From the NCBI RefSeq assembly GCF_008042275.1, contig NZ_RDBK01000022.1, positions 25,888 through 64,565 of the forward strand: a stretch of 38,678 nt of DNA, written 5' to 3'. The stretch is from Streptomyces sp. OR43. GTDB taxonomy: Bacteria; Actinomycetota; Actinomycetes; Streptomycetales; Streptomycetaceae. How positions within the stretch are numbered: the stretch's first letter is position 1; each line of letters begins with the position of its first letter. The notes beneath the pieces were generated by a model, which ran no database searches, was not told where the DNA came from, and was given only the letters and a program-made list of their open reading frames with translations. The position numbers and the translations under genes are program-made. Shown here piece after piece: positions 31,644-38,678 of this stretch.

Positions 31644-32671
31644 AGCGCCGCTCCCTCGCGGGACCGCTCGCGAAATCGATCGTCTTCATCCTGGTGACGG
31701 TCCTCGCCACCACGGTGCTGGGTCTCTCCATCGCCAACACCGGTGTCGGCGACACCCGTTCGTACCGCGCCAGGTTCACCGACGCGACCGGACTCATCGT
31801 CGGCGACAGTGTCCGGATCGCCGGCGTCAAGGTCGGGCAGGTCGAGTCCGTCGAGGTCGCGGACCGGCGGCTCGCCGAGGTCCGCTTCAACGTCGAGAAG
31901 AGCCGGAAGCTGCCGGCGTCGGTGACCGCGTCGATCAAGTACCTCAACATGGTCGGCCAGCGCTACATCGACCTCGACCAGGGCGCGGGCCCCGTCGGCA
32001 AGAGCTTCACCGCGGGCGCCACCATCCCGCTCTCCCGTACGACTCCGGCCCTCGATCTCACCCAGCTCTTCAACGGCTTCCAGCCGCTCTTCGAAGGGCT
32101 CTCCCCGCCCGACATCAACCAGCTGGCCGGCTCCATCGTCCAGGTGCTCCAGGGCGAGGGCGGCACCGTCGACAGCATCCTCCAGCACGTCGGATCACTG
32201 ACCGGCACAGTCGCCGCCAAGGACAAGGTGATCGGCGAGGTGATCAAGAACCTCAACACGGTCCTGAAGACCGTCAACGACCGCGAGGCCGGCTTCAACG
32301 ACCTCGTCGACACCCTCCAGGCGCTCGTGACCGGATTCTCGGGCGACCGCAAGCCGCTCGGCGAGGCCGTCACCGCGATGGGAGCCCTGACCACGGTCAC
32401 GGCCGACCTGTTCAAGGACGGGCGCGCGCCACTCAAGGAGGACATCAAGCAGCTCGGCCGGCTCTCCGACCGGCTCGGCGACAACTCGCCGAAGATCGAG
32501 AACTTCCTCCGGAAGACGCCGGCCAAGATGGAGGCGATCAGCCGCCTCGCCTCGTACGGCTCATGGCTCAACCTCTACCTCTGCGAAGCCAAGGTCAGCG
32601 GAGTGACGACCAGCGACGGCAGCACCCCGCCGACCGGCATCGAGATCACCCAGCCGAGGTGCCTGTCATGA
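31640..32671 (+). CDS. mceB: MCE family protein MceB
   Basis: 343 residues from GTG 31640, which overlaps the mceA stop by 4 bases. N-terminal membrane helix IVFILVTVLATTVLGLSIA, MCE domain at about 38-113 (ARFTDATGLIVGDSVRIAGVKVGQV, LNMVGQRYIDLDQG), then a helical MCE-associated region with repeated KLS/LxxL patterns. Cys315 and Cys341 lie close to the C-terminus. It is part of the six-subunit Mce complex. Confidence 0.93.
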   Translation: MKRRSLAGPLAKSIVFILVTVLATTVLGLSIANTGVGDTRSYRARFTDATGLIVGDSVRIAGVKVGQVESVEVADRRLAEVRFNVEKSRKLPASVTASIKYLNMVGQRYIDLDQGAGPVGKSFTAGATIPLSRTTPALDLTQLFNGFQPLFEGLSPPDINQLAGSIVQVLQGEGGTVDSILQHVGSLTGTVAAKDKVIGEVIKNLNTVLKTVNDREAGFNDLVDTLQALVTGFSGDRKPLGEAVTAMGALTTVTADLFKDGRAPLKEDIKQLGRLSDRLGDNSPKIENFLRKTPAKMEAISRLASYGSWLNLYLCEAKVSGVTTSDGSTPPTGIEITQPRCLS

Positions 32672-33687
32672 GGATCAAGCCCGTACGCGACCGCAACCCC
32701 GTCGCCGTCAGCCTCGTCGGACTGCTCGTGCTCGCCCTCCTGGGATACGGGGCCTACCGCGCCGACTCCCTGCCCTTCATCGGCGACGGCACCACGTACA
32801 GCGCCGACTTCACCGAGTCCGCCGGACTCGACGAGGGCGACGAGGTGCGGATCGCCGGAGTCAAGGTCGGCAAGGTCACCGGGGTCTCCCTCGAAGGCGC
32901 CAAGGTCAAGGTCACCTTCAAGGTCAAGGACGCCTGGATCGGCAACGCCAGCACCGTCGGCATCGCCATCAAGACGCTCCTCGGCGACAAGTACCTCGCC
33001 GTGGACCCGCTCGGCGAGTCACCGCAGAACCCGGACGAGCGCATCACGGCCGGCCGCACCACCTCCCCGTACGACGTCACCCAGGCCTTCAACGGGCTCG
33101 GTGAGACCATCGAGGAGATCGACACCGCGCAGCTCGCCAAGAGCTTCGAGACGATCTCCGCCACGTTCAAGGACTCGCCGCCGAACGTGAAGAGTGCCGC
33201 CAAGGGGCTCTCCGCCCTCTCCAGGACGGTCTCCGAGCGTGACGCCCAGCTGGCGACCCTGCTCAAGGGCAGCAAGCAGCTCACCAAGACGCTGGCCAAC
33301 AAGAAGAGCAGCTTCGAAACCCTCCTGGAGGACGGCAACCTGCTCCTCGGCGAGATCCAGGCCCGCCGCGACTCCATTCACCTGCTGCTCACCGGCACCC
33401 GCGACCTGGGCGTCCAGCTCACCGGTCTCGTCGCCGACAACAACAAGCAGCTGAAGCCCACGCTCAAGGCGCTGGGCCGGGTCACCGCGGTACTGAACAA
33501 GAATCGCAAGAGCCTCGACAAGGTGCTCGCGCTCTCCGGCTCGTACAACAGGCTCGTCGGCAACACCCTCGGCAACGGCCGCTGGTTCGACAACTACGTC
33601 TGTGGCGTCGTCCCGAAGAACTACCTGCCCGCCAACACTCCGCCGGCGACCGGATGCATGCCTCCCAAGCAGGAAGGCGGGAGCTGA
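32668..33687 (+). CDS. mceC: MCE family protein MceC
   Basis: 339 residues from ATG 32668, overlapping the mceB stop by 4 bases. Membrane helix NPVAVSLVGLLVLALLGYGAY, MCE domain at about 37-112 (YSADFTESAGLDEGDEVRIA, IKTLLGDKYLAVDPLG), long alpha-helical region to about 290, and Cys312 and Cys330 near the end. It has no acidic tail, unlike MceA. Confidence 0.93.
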   Translation: MRIKPVRDRNPVAVSLVGLLVLALLGYGAYRADSLPFIGDGTTYSADFTESAGLDEGDEVRIAGVKVGKVTGVSLEGAKVKVTFKVKDAWIGNASTVGIAIKTLLGDKYLAVDPLGESPQNPDERITAGRTTSPYDVTQAFNGLGETIEEIDTAQLAKSFETISATFKDSPPNVKSAAKGLSALSRTVSERDAQLATLLKGSKQLTKTLANKKSSFETLLEDGNLLLGEIQARRDSIHLLLTGTRDLGVQLTGLVADNNKQLKPTLKALGRVTAVLNKNRKSLDKVLALSGSYNRLVGNTLGNGRWFDNYVCGVVPKNYLPANTPPATGCMPPKQEGGS

Positions 33688-33688
33688 G

Positions 33689-34804
33689 ATGAGACTCACC
33701 CGCATCATCGGCATCGGGGCCGGCCTCGCGGTGGTCGCCGTCGCGGCCACCACCGGTGTGATGGCCATGGAGGAAGAGGGCACGACGACCGTCACCGCGT
33801 ACTTCGACCAGGCGACCGGCGTCTACGCCGGATCCGACCTGCGGATCCTCGGCGTACAGGTCGGCACCGTCGAGTCGGTCGAGCCGCGCGGCAAGGACGT
33901 CAAGGTCGTCCTGCGCGTCGACAAGGGCATCCAGGTCCCCAAGGACGTGCACGCCGTCGTCGTCGCGCCCAGCCTCGTCGCCGACCGGTACGTGCAGCTC
34001 GCCCCCGCGTACACCGGGGGAGCGGTCCTCGCCGACGGAGCCGAACTGCCCGCCGAGAAGAACGCCACACCGGTCGAGGTGGACCAGCTCTACGAGTCCA
34101 TCACCGAGATCTCCGCCGCGCTCGGTCCGGACGGGGCGAACGCGGAAGGGGCCTTCGCCGGTCTCCTGGACACCGGCGCGAAGAACCTCCGGGGCAACGG
34201 CAAGGACATCGGCGACTCCATCGAGCAGTTCGGCAAGGCGACGAAGACCCTCGACAGGAGCAGCGGGAACCTCTTCGACACGCTGGCCTACCTCCAGACG
34301 TTCACCACGATGCTGAAGGACAACGACAGCAACGTACGCACGGCCGAGGACCAGCTGAACTCCGTCACCGGCTTCCTCGCCGACGACAAGAAGAACCTCG
34401 GGGCCGCGCTCAAGGAACTCGGCACCGCCCTCGGCCAGGTCAAGACGTTCATCAAGGACAACCGGGGTGCGCTCAAGGAGAACGTCGACGCTCTGGTGCC
34501 GATCACGCAGACTCTCGTCGACCAGCGCGCCTCCCTGGCCGAATCGCTCGACACCCTGCCGCTGTCGGCGGGCAACGTCCTGAACGCGTACGACCCGGCC
34601 CATCGCACGCTCAACGGCCGGACCGACCTCAACGAGCTCAGCATGGGCGGTCCGCTCATCGCGCCGTCCCTCGGTATCGCGGGGCTCGCCCCGGTGGACG
34701 CCGAGCAGCAGGCGGCGCTGCCCGCCCTGCCCCTGCCGGCCGTGGGCACGGTCTACGGCACGACGCGGGAGAGCAAGAACGACAAGAAGGGGGCGAACCA
34801 GTGA
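33689..34804 (+). CDS. mceD: MCE family protein MceD
   Basis: 371 residues, starting 1 base after the mceC stop with AGGCGGGAGC upstream. N-terminal helix IIGIGAGLAVVAVAATTGVM, MCE domain at about 30-105 (AYFDQATGVYAGSDLRILGVQVG, LVADRYVQLAPAY), and a long helical region. It contains no cysteine at all, unlike MceA, B, C and F. The C-terminal part is Ala/Leu/Pro-rich and ends with a basic KNDKKGANQ. Confidence 0.92.
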   Translation: MRLTRIIGIGAGLAVVAVAATTGVMAMEEEGTTTVTAYFDQATGVYAGSDLRILGVQVGTVESVEPRGKDVKVVLRVDKGIQVPKDVHAVVVAPSLVADRYVQLAPAYTGGAVLADGAELPAEKNATPVEVDQLYESITEISAALGPDGANAEGAFAGLLDTGAKNLRGNGKDIGDSIEQFGKATKTLDRSSGNLFDTLAYLQTFTTMLKDNDSNVRTAEDQLNSVTGFLADDKKNLGAALKELGTALGQVKTFIKDNRGALKENVDALVPITQTLVDQRASLAESLDTLPLSAGNVLNAYDPAHRTLNGRTDLNELSMGGPLIAPSLGIAGLAPVDAEQQAALPALPLPAVGTVYGTTRESKNDKKGANQ

Positions 34805-36006
34805 GCCGGACCCTGCGCAGACCCGGCGCCCTCGCGACCACGGGCGCATCCACCCTCATCGCGTTCGGCCTCTGCTGCACGCTCCTCGTCACCGGATGCG
34901 GAGCCCCGAGCTTCTCCGGGATCGAGGACGTGCCGCTGCCCGGAGGCGCGGACCTCGGCGACCACCCGTACGAGATCACGGCGGACTTCGGGGACGTCCT
35001 CAGCCTCGCCCCCCAGTCCTCGGTCAAGGTCAACGACGTCGCCGTCGGCCGCGTCACCAAGATCTCCCTCGCCCCGGACACCTGGCAGGCCCGGGTCACC
35101 ATGAAGGTCAACGGGAAGATCAAACTGCCCGCCAACGCCTACGCGCACCTGGAGCAGTCGAGCCTGCTGGGCGAGAAGTACATCCAGCTCTCGCCCCCCG
35201 CGAGCGGCACCGCCGTGGGCACGCTCGCCTCGGGCGACCGGATCCCGCTCACCCGGACCAACCGCAACCCGGAGGTCGAGGAGGTGTTCGGCGCCCTGTC
35301 GATGCTCCTCAACGGCGGCGGCATCGACCAGCTGAAGACCATCACCACCGAACTCAACAAGGCCCTGACCGGCCAGGAACCCCAGGTCCGGTCCATGCTC
35401 AGACGCGTCGACACGCTCGTCACCAACCTCGACGACCACCGCGGCGACATCACCGCGGCGCTCGACGGCGTCAACCGGCTCTCCACCACGCTCGCCACCC
35501 GCAAGCAGGACGTCGGCAAGGTACTCACGAAACTCAGCCCCGGGATGAAGGTCCTGGAGAAGCAGCGCGGCTCGCTCCTCACGATGCTGCGCTCCCTGGA
35601 CACGCTCTCCACCGTCGCCGTCACCACGATCAACAAGAGCAAGGCGGACACCATCGCCGACCTGAAGGCCATCGCCCCCACCCTCAGGGCCCTGGCCGAC
35701 TCCGGCAACGACCTGCCCGACTCCCTCCAGGTGCTGCTCACCTACCCGTTCACGGACGAGGTGCTGCGCGGCGTGAAGGGCGACTACCTCAACGTGTACC
35801 TGGACATGACGGCGGAACCCGGCACCCAGATCATTCCCGCCTACGAACCGGAGAAGACGCGGCCCCCGGCCGGGGCGAAGGCGGTCGGCGGCGCCGGACT
35901 GCCCCTGCCTCTTCCCGTGAGCTCGGCGCCCGCCACGTCGAAGCCCGGGGCTCCGGCCCCGGCGAATTCGGCCCCTGCGACTTCGGCCTCTGAGGGGAGC
36001 CACTGA
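34801..36006 (+). CDS. mceE: MCE family lipoprotein MceE
   Basis: 401 residues from GTG 34801, overlapping the mceD stop by 4 bases. The N-terminus carries a twin-arginine-containing basic region and a lipobox LVTGC with Cys33, so it is expected to be lipid-anchored as in mycobacterial MceE (LprK). The MCE domain follows (ADFGDVLSLAPQSSVKVNDVAVGRV, SSLLGEKYIQLSPPA), then a long helical region and a Pro/Ala-rich tail. There are no cysteines in the C-terminal half. Confidence 0.93.
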   Translation: MSRTLRRPGALATTGASTLIAFGLCCTLLVTGCGAPSFSGIEDVPLPGGADLGDHPYEITADFGDVLSLAPQSSVKVNDVAVGRVTKISLAPDTWQARVTMKVNGKIKLPANAYAHLEQSSLLGEKYIQLSPPASGTAVGTLASGDRIPLTRTNRNPEVEEVFGALSMLLNGGGIDQLKTITTELNKALTGQEPQVRSMLRRVDTLVTNLDDHRGDITAALDGVNRLSTTLATRKQDVGKVLTKLSPGMKVLEKQRGSLLTMLRSLDTLSTVAVTTINKSKADTIADLKAIAPTLRALADSGNDLPDSLQVLLTYPFTDEVLRGVKGDYLNVYLDMTAEPGTQIIPAYEPEKTRPPAGAKAVGGAGLPLPLPVSSAPATSKPGAPAPANSAPATSASEGSH

Positions 36007-37268
36007 TGATCACCCTCGCCATCCGGCTGAAGAACATCGCGTTCCTGATCATCGCGGTGCTGGTGCTCGGCTATCTGGGCGTGCGCTACGCCGACCTCGG
36101 CCACTACGTCGGCATGCGCGACTACTACACGGTGAAGATGCAACTACCGCGCACGGGCGGCCTGTTCACCCACTCCAACGTCACCTACCGCGGCGTCTCC
36201 GTGGGCCGCGTCGGCCCCATCGAGCTCACCGACGACGGTGTGGAGGCCGAACTGCGGATCAAGAAGTCCGCGCCGTCCATCCCCGACGACCTGAAGGCCG
36301 TCGTGGCCAACCTCTCCGCGGTCGGCGAGCAGTACGTCGACCTGCGGCCGACCCGCACCGAGGGCCCCTTCCTCGCCAACGGCTCGGTCATCGACCAGGC
36401 CGAGACCACCGTCCCGGCTCCGGTGACGAACGTCCTCACCAGCGTCAACGACCTGGCCTCCTCGGTCGACCTGGAGTCGCTGCGCACCGTGGTCGACGAG
36501 TTCGGCACCGCGTTCTCCGGACGCGGCGACGACCTCCAGGTCCTCCTGGACACCGGCAGCGAGTTCGTCGAGGCGGCCGACGAGGCACTGCCCGTCAACA
36601 CCAAGCTGATGGCCGACGGCAGGACCGTCCTGCGCACCCAGGTCGAACAGGGCGAGGCCCTCAAGGGCTTCGCCTCGGGCGCGAAGGAACTGGCCGCCCA
36701 GCTCAAGGGCTCGGACACCGACCTGCGCAAGCTGATCGCCGCCGGACCCGACGCGACCGGTCAGATCAGCGGGCTGCTGCGCGACCTCGACCCGAGCTTC
36801 GGGGTCGTCGTCGCCAACCTCCTCACCACGTCGGACGTCGCCGTCACCCGGCAGCGCGGACTGGAGGAACTCCTCGTGAAACTCCCCGCCGTCGCGGCGG
36901 CCGGTGCCAGCGCGGTCGACGAGGACGGTGCCCGGTTCGGGATGTCGCTCACCTTCTTCGAACCCCTGCCCTGCACCGCCGGCTACGGCGCCACGAAGTA
37001 CCGCAACGGACTCGATCTCGCACCCGCGCCCGCGCTCAACACCAAGGCCCGCTGCGCCTCCTCGCCCGGCACCGGGATCAACGTCCGCGGCAGCGCGAAC
37101 GCCCCGAAGGGCGGCGCCCTGCCGGCACCGGCGAAGCCCGGCACGCTGCTTCTCGACGACAGCACCGAGGACCGGCTGCCCGGGGTGCTCGGTGCCCCGG
37201 CGGACAGCGCACCCCCCGCCGGCGGAATGGCCGGACTGCTGGGCCTGGGACAGGAGGGCGGCGCATGA
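36006..37268 (+). CDS. mceF: MCE family protein MceF
   Basis: 420 residues, ATG sharing one base with the mceE stop. Membrane helix AFLIIAVLVLGYLGVRY, MCE domain at about 37-117 (MQLPRTGGLFTHSNVTYRGVSVGRV, LSAVGEQYVDLRP), then a helical region. Cys323 and Cys350 lie toward the end (PLPCTAGYG, KARCASS). The C-terminal tail is Gly/Pro-rich. Last of the six MCE proteins; overlaps the next gene by 4 bases. Confidence 0.93.
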   Translation: MITLAIRLKNIAFLIIAVLVLGYLGVRYADLGHYVGMRDYYTVKMQLPRTGGLFTHSNVTYRGVSVGRVGPIELTDDGVEAELRIKKSAPSIPDDLKAVVANLSAVGEQYVDLRPTRTEGPFLANGSVIDQAETTVPAPVTNVLTSVNDLASSVDLESLRTVVDEFGTAFSGRGDDLQVLLDTGSEFVEAADEALPVNTKLMADGRTVLRTQVEQGEALKGFASGAKELAAQLKGSDTDLRKLIAAGPDATGQISGLLRDLDPSFGVVVANLLTTSDVAVTRQRGLEELLVKLPAVAAAGASAVDEDGARFGMSLTFFEPLPCTAGYGATKYRNGLDLAPAPALNTKARCASSPGTGINVRGSANAPKGGALPAPAKPGTLLLDDSTEDRLPGVLGAPADSAPPAGGMAGLLGLGQEGGA

Positions 37269-37786
37269 CCTCCCGTACCCGCACCCTCAGCGGCTGGGCC
37301 GTTGTCCTCGTCGCCGCGCTCGTCTGCGCCCTCGGCGGCTGGTCGTACGCCCAGGCTCGCGGCGACGACGACCTGGCGTACGCCAAGAGCCGGGACGCGG
37401 CGCTGGCCGAAGGCAGGGTGGACCTGGCCCGGCTCAACAGCCTCGACGGCAAGGACGGCGCGAGCGTCGACGCCGGTCTCGCCGCCTGGCTCGACGCCTC
37501 CACCGGCCCGCTGCACGACCAGCTGAAGCGCACCCGCAAGAAGGACGCCGCCGAGCTGAAGAAGTCCGGCGCCACCGCACGCGGGAAGGTCACCGACGCG
37601 GCCCTCACCGAAGTCGACGAACGGACGGGTACCGCGTTGATGATCGCCACCGTCGACGTCGAGGTCAGCCCGCGTACCGGAAAGGCCGGCACCGAACGCA
37701 AACGGTTCGAGGCCACGCTCGTCCGGACCGGGGACGGCTGGAAGATCAAGGCGCTCACGGCGCTCGGCATAGGGGGCGGCGCATGA
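37265..37786 (+). CDS. Mce-associated membrane protein (Mas-type), first
   Basis: 173 residues from ATG 37265 (ATGA overlap with mceF). One N-terminal membrane helix (SGWAVVLVAALVCALGGWSYA) is followed by a helical stretch (SRDAALAEGRVDLARLNSLD) and a beta-rich NTF2-like C-terminal domain (MIATVDVEVSPRTGKAG, RFEATLVRTGDGWKIKALTAL). This is the layout of mycobacterial Mce-associated proteins, thought to stabilise the Mce complex at the membrane. Confidence 0.85.
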   Translation: MTSRTRTLSGWAVVLVAALVCALGGWSYAQARGDDDLAYAKSRDAALAEGRVDLARLNSLDGKDGASVDAGLAAWLDASTGPLHDQLKRTRKKDAAELKKSGATARGKVTDAALTEVDERTGTALMIATVDVEVSPRTGKAGTERKRFEATLVRTGDGWKIKALTALGIGGGA

Positions 37787-38445
37787 AGCCGGGGAGCGGG
37801 ACCACGACGCAGGTCGTGACCGATGAGACGGATGCCGAGCGCGCGGCGGAAGGGCGCGTGCCGGAAACCGCCGAGCGCGCGAGCGACGGCGAGACCGGTG
37901 CCGCCGACGGTGCCTCCGGGGTTGACGAGACCGAAGCCGGGCCCTCCCGGCGGTGGCCCCGCGTGCTGGCCGGGCTGCTCGTCGTCGTTCTGCTGGCGGC
38001 CGGTGGCGCGTTCTACGTCGCGGGACGGCAACTCCGCGACACCCCCGCCACCTCGAACAAGGCGCTCACGGACAGCGCGGCCACCACCCAGGTCGCCGGC
38101 GATGTGACCAACGCGCTCGGCAAGGTCTTCTCCTACGGTCCCGGCGAGACCGCCGCCACGAAGGCCTCCGCACAGCAACTCCTGGCGGGCAAGGCCCTCC
38201 AGCAGTACGCGGCGCTCTTCGGTCAGGTCGAGAAGCAGGCCGCCGACCAGAAGCTCACCCTCACCACCCATGTCGTGCGCGCCGGGGTCACCCGGCTGAC
38301 CCACGACAGCGCGCACCTCCTGGTCTTCATGGACCAGGTCTACGAACGCCGGGGCAAGGCCGCGAGCACCGCGGCGGCGCAGCTGTCCGTCACGGCCCAA
38401 CTCCGGCAAGGCCGCTGGACGATCGTGGAGATCGACGCCCGATAG
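37783..38445 (+). CDS. Mce-associated membrane protein, second
   Basis: 220 residues from ATG 37783 (ATGA overlap). An acidic cytoplasmic leader of about 55 residues rich in Glu/Asp/Ala precedes one membrane helix (VLAGLLVVVLLAAGGAFYVAG). An extracytoplasmic NTF2-like domain follows, ending with VTAQLRQGRWTIVEIDAR. Same general layout as the first Mce-associated protein, with a longer N-terminal leader. It completes the tightly overlapping part of the operon; the next gene is 79 bases away. Confidence 0.83.
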   Translation: MKPGSGTTTQVVTDETDAERAAEGRVPETAERASDGETGAADGASGVDETEAGPSRRWPRVLAGLLVVVLLAAGGAFYVAGRQLRDTPATSNKALTDSAATTQVAGDVTNALGKVFSYGPGETAATKASAQQLLAGKALQQYAALFGQVEKQAADQKLTLTTHVVRAGVTRLTHDSAHLLVFMDQVYERRGKAASTAAAQLSVTAQLRQGRWTIVEIDAR

Positions 38446-38524
38446 CGCGCCCCGACCGCACGACGTACGACCGCACCACACGGCAGCAGGCACAGCACGG
38501 ACAGGCCGGCAGGGAGAGGCAGCG

Positions 38525-38678
38525 ATGGCACGGGTACGGATGACGAGGAACCCGCTGGTGGCGGCAGCGATCGTGCTGACCGTCGCGGCGGCCGGCGCCG
38601 CGGGCTGGGGCGGAGTGACCCGGTACCAGGCGGCCCACGACGACTCGGCGGCGTACGCCCAGGTCCGCGACGACGCGC
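38525..38678 (+). CDS. Mce-associated membrane protein, third, truncated by window end
   Basis: Only the first 51 codons are present. ATG 38525 has GGGAGAGG upstream. A short basic start (MARVRMTRNP) precedes a membrane helix (LVAAAIVLTVAAAGAAGWGG), then AYAQVRDDA, the same pattern as the first Mce-associated protein (SRDAA). It is probably the third such protein of the operon. Confidence 0.72.
   Translation, partial: MARVRMTRNPLVAAAIVLTVAAAGAAGWGGVTRYQAAHDDSAAYAQVRDDA

Noticed and set aside
1..38678. CRISPR arrays, tRNAs, insertion sequences, integrase or attachment sites
   Set aside because: No regularly spaced repeats, transposase motifs or tRNA-like folds were seen by reading; a covariance-model search was not possible.

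Overview
This is a high-GC window with strong G/C bias at third codon positions, GTG starts and many 1- or 4-base stop/start overlaps. It contains a conservon (cvn), a WhiJ/DUF397/anti-sigma-like regulatory module and a single mce operon. Together these point to a Streptomyces chromosome or a very close relative. No insertion sequence, integrase, rRNA, tRNA or CRISPR array was seen.

Layout. (1) 1-2130: the end of a FUSC-type exporter overlapping a MarR regulator, then a convergent IclR regulator. (2) 2623-7271: a five-gene conservon cvnA-cvnE, namely a membrane histidine-kinase-like ATPase, a roadblock protein, a DUF742 protein, a small GTPase and a cytochrome P450 whose K-helix lacks the ExxR motif. 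(3) 7365-8705: a GH4 glycosidase. (4) 8747-10941: a WhiJ-type module with an anti-sigma-like ATPase and a small unknown protein on one strand, and a DUF5753 HTH regulator and a DUF397 protein on the other, separated by an intergenic region with two perfect inverted repeats. (5) 11023-14787: a DUF574-type methyltransferase, a degenerate M48-like membrane protein, a YchJ protein, and a divergent HxlR/NmrA pair with a candidate operator. (6) 14854-19150: a DHA2 drug exporter with an extra C-terminal domain, an ATP-grasp enzyme and a divergent canonical P450. (7) 19226-22698: acyl-CoA dehydrogenase, SCP2 sterol-carrier protein, a small unknown protein and a PucR-type regulator. Three TTAC-N6-GTAA sites lie upstream of the SCP2 and small-protein genes. 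(8) 22699-23720: about 1 kb with no convincing gene. (9) 23721-27030: three consecutive genes for Sec-exported proteins, ended by a strong terminator. (10) 27641-38678 (runs off the end): an mce operon with Mkl/MceG-like ATPase, two YrbE permeases, MceA-F and at least three Mce-associated proteins.

How the parts may work together. The right half reads as a lipid or sterol import and degradation region: the Mce ABC importer, exported proteins of unknown function just upstream, a PucR regulator, and an SCP2/acyl-CoA dehydrogenase pair with its own TetR-like operator. This link is inferred from position; no substrate is shown by the sequence. The left half is mainly regulatory: conservon signalling, a WhiJ module, and MarR, IclR and HxlR regulators.
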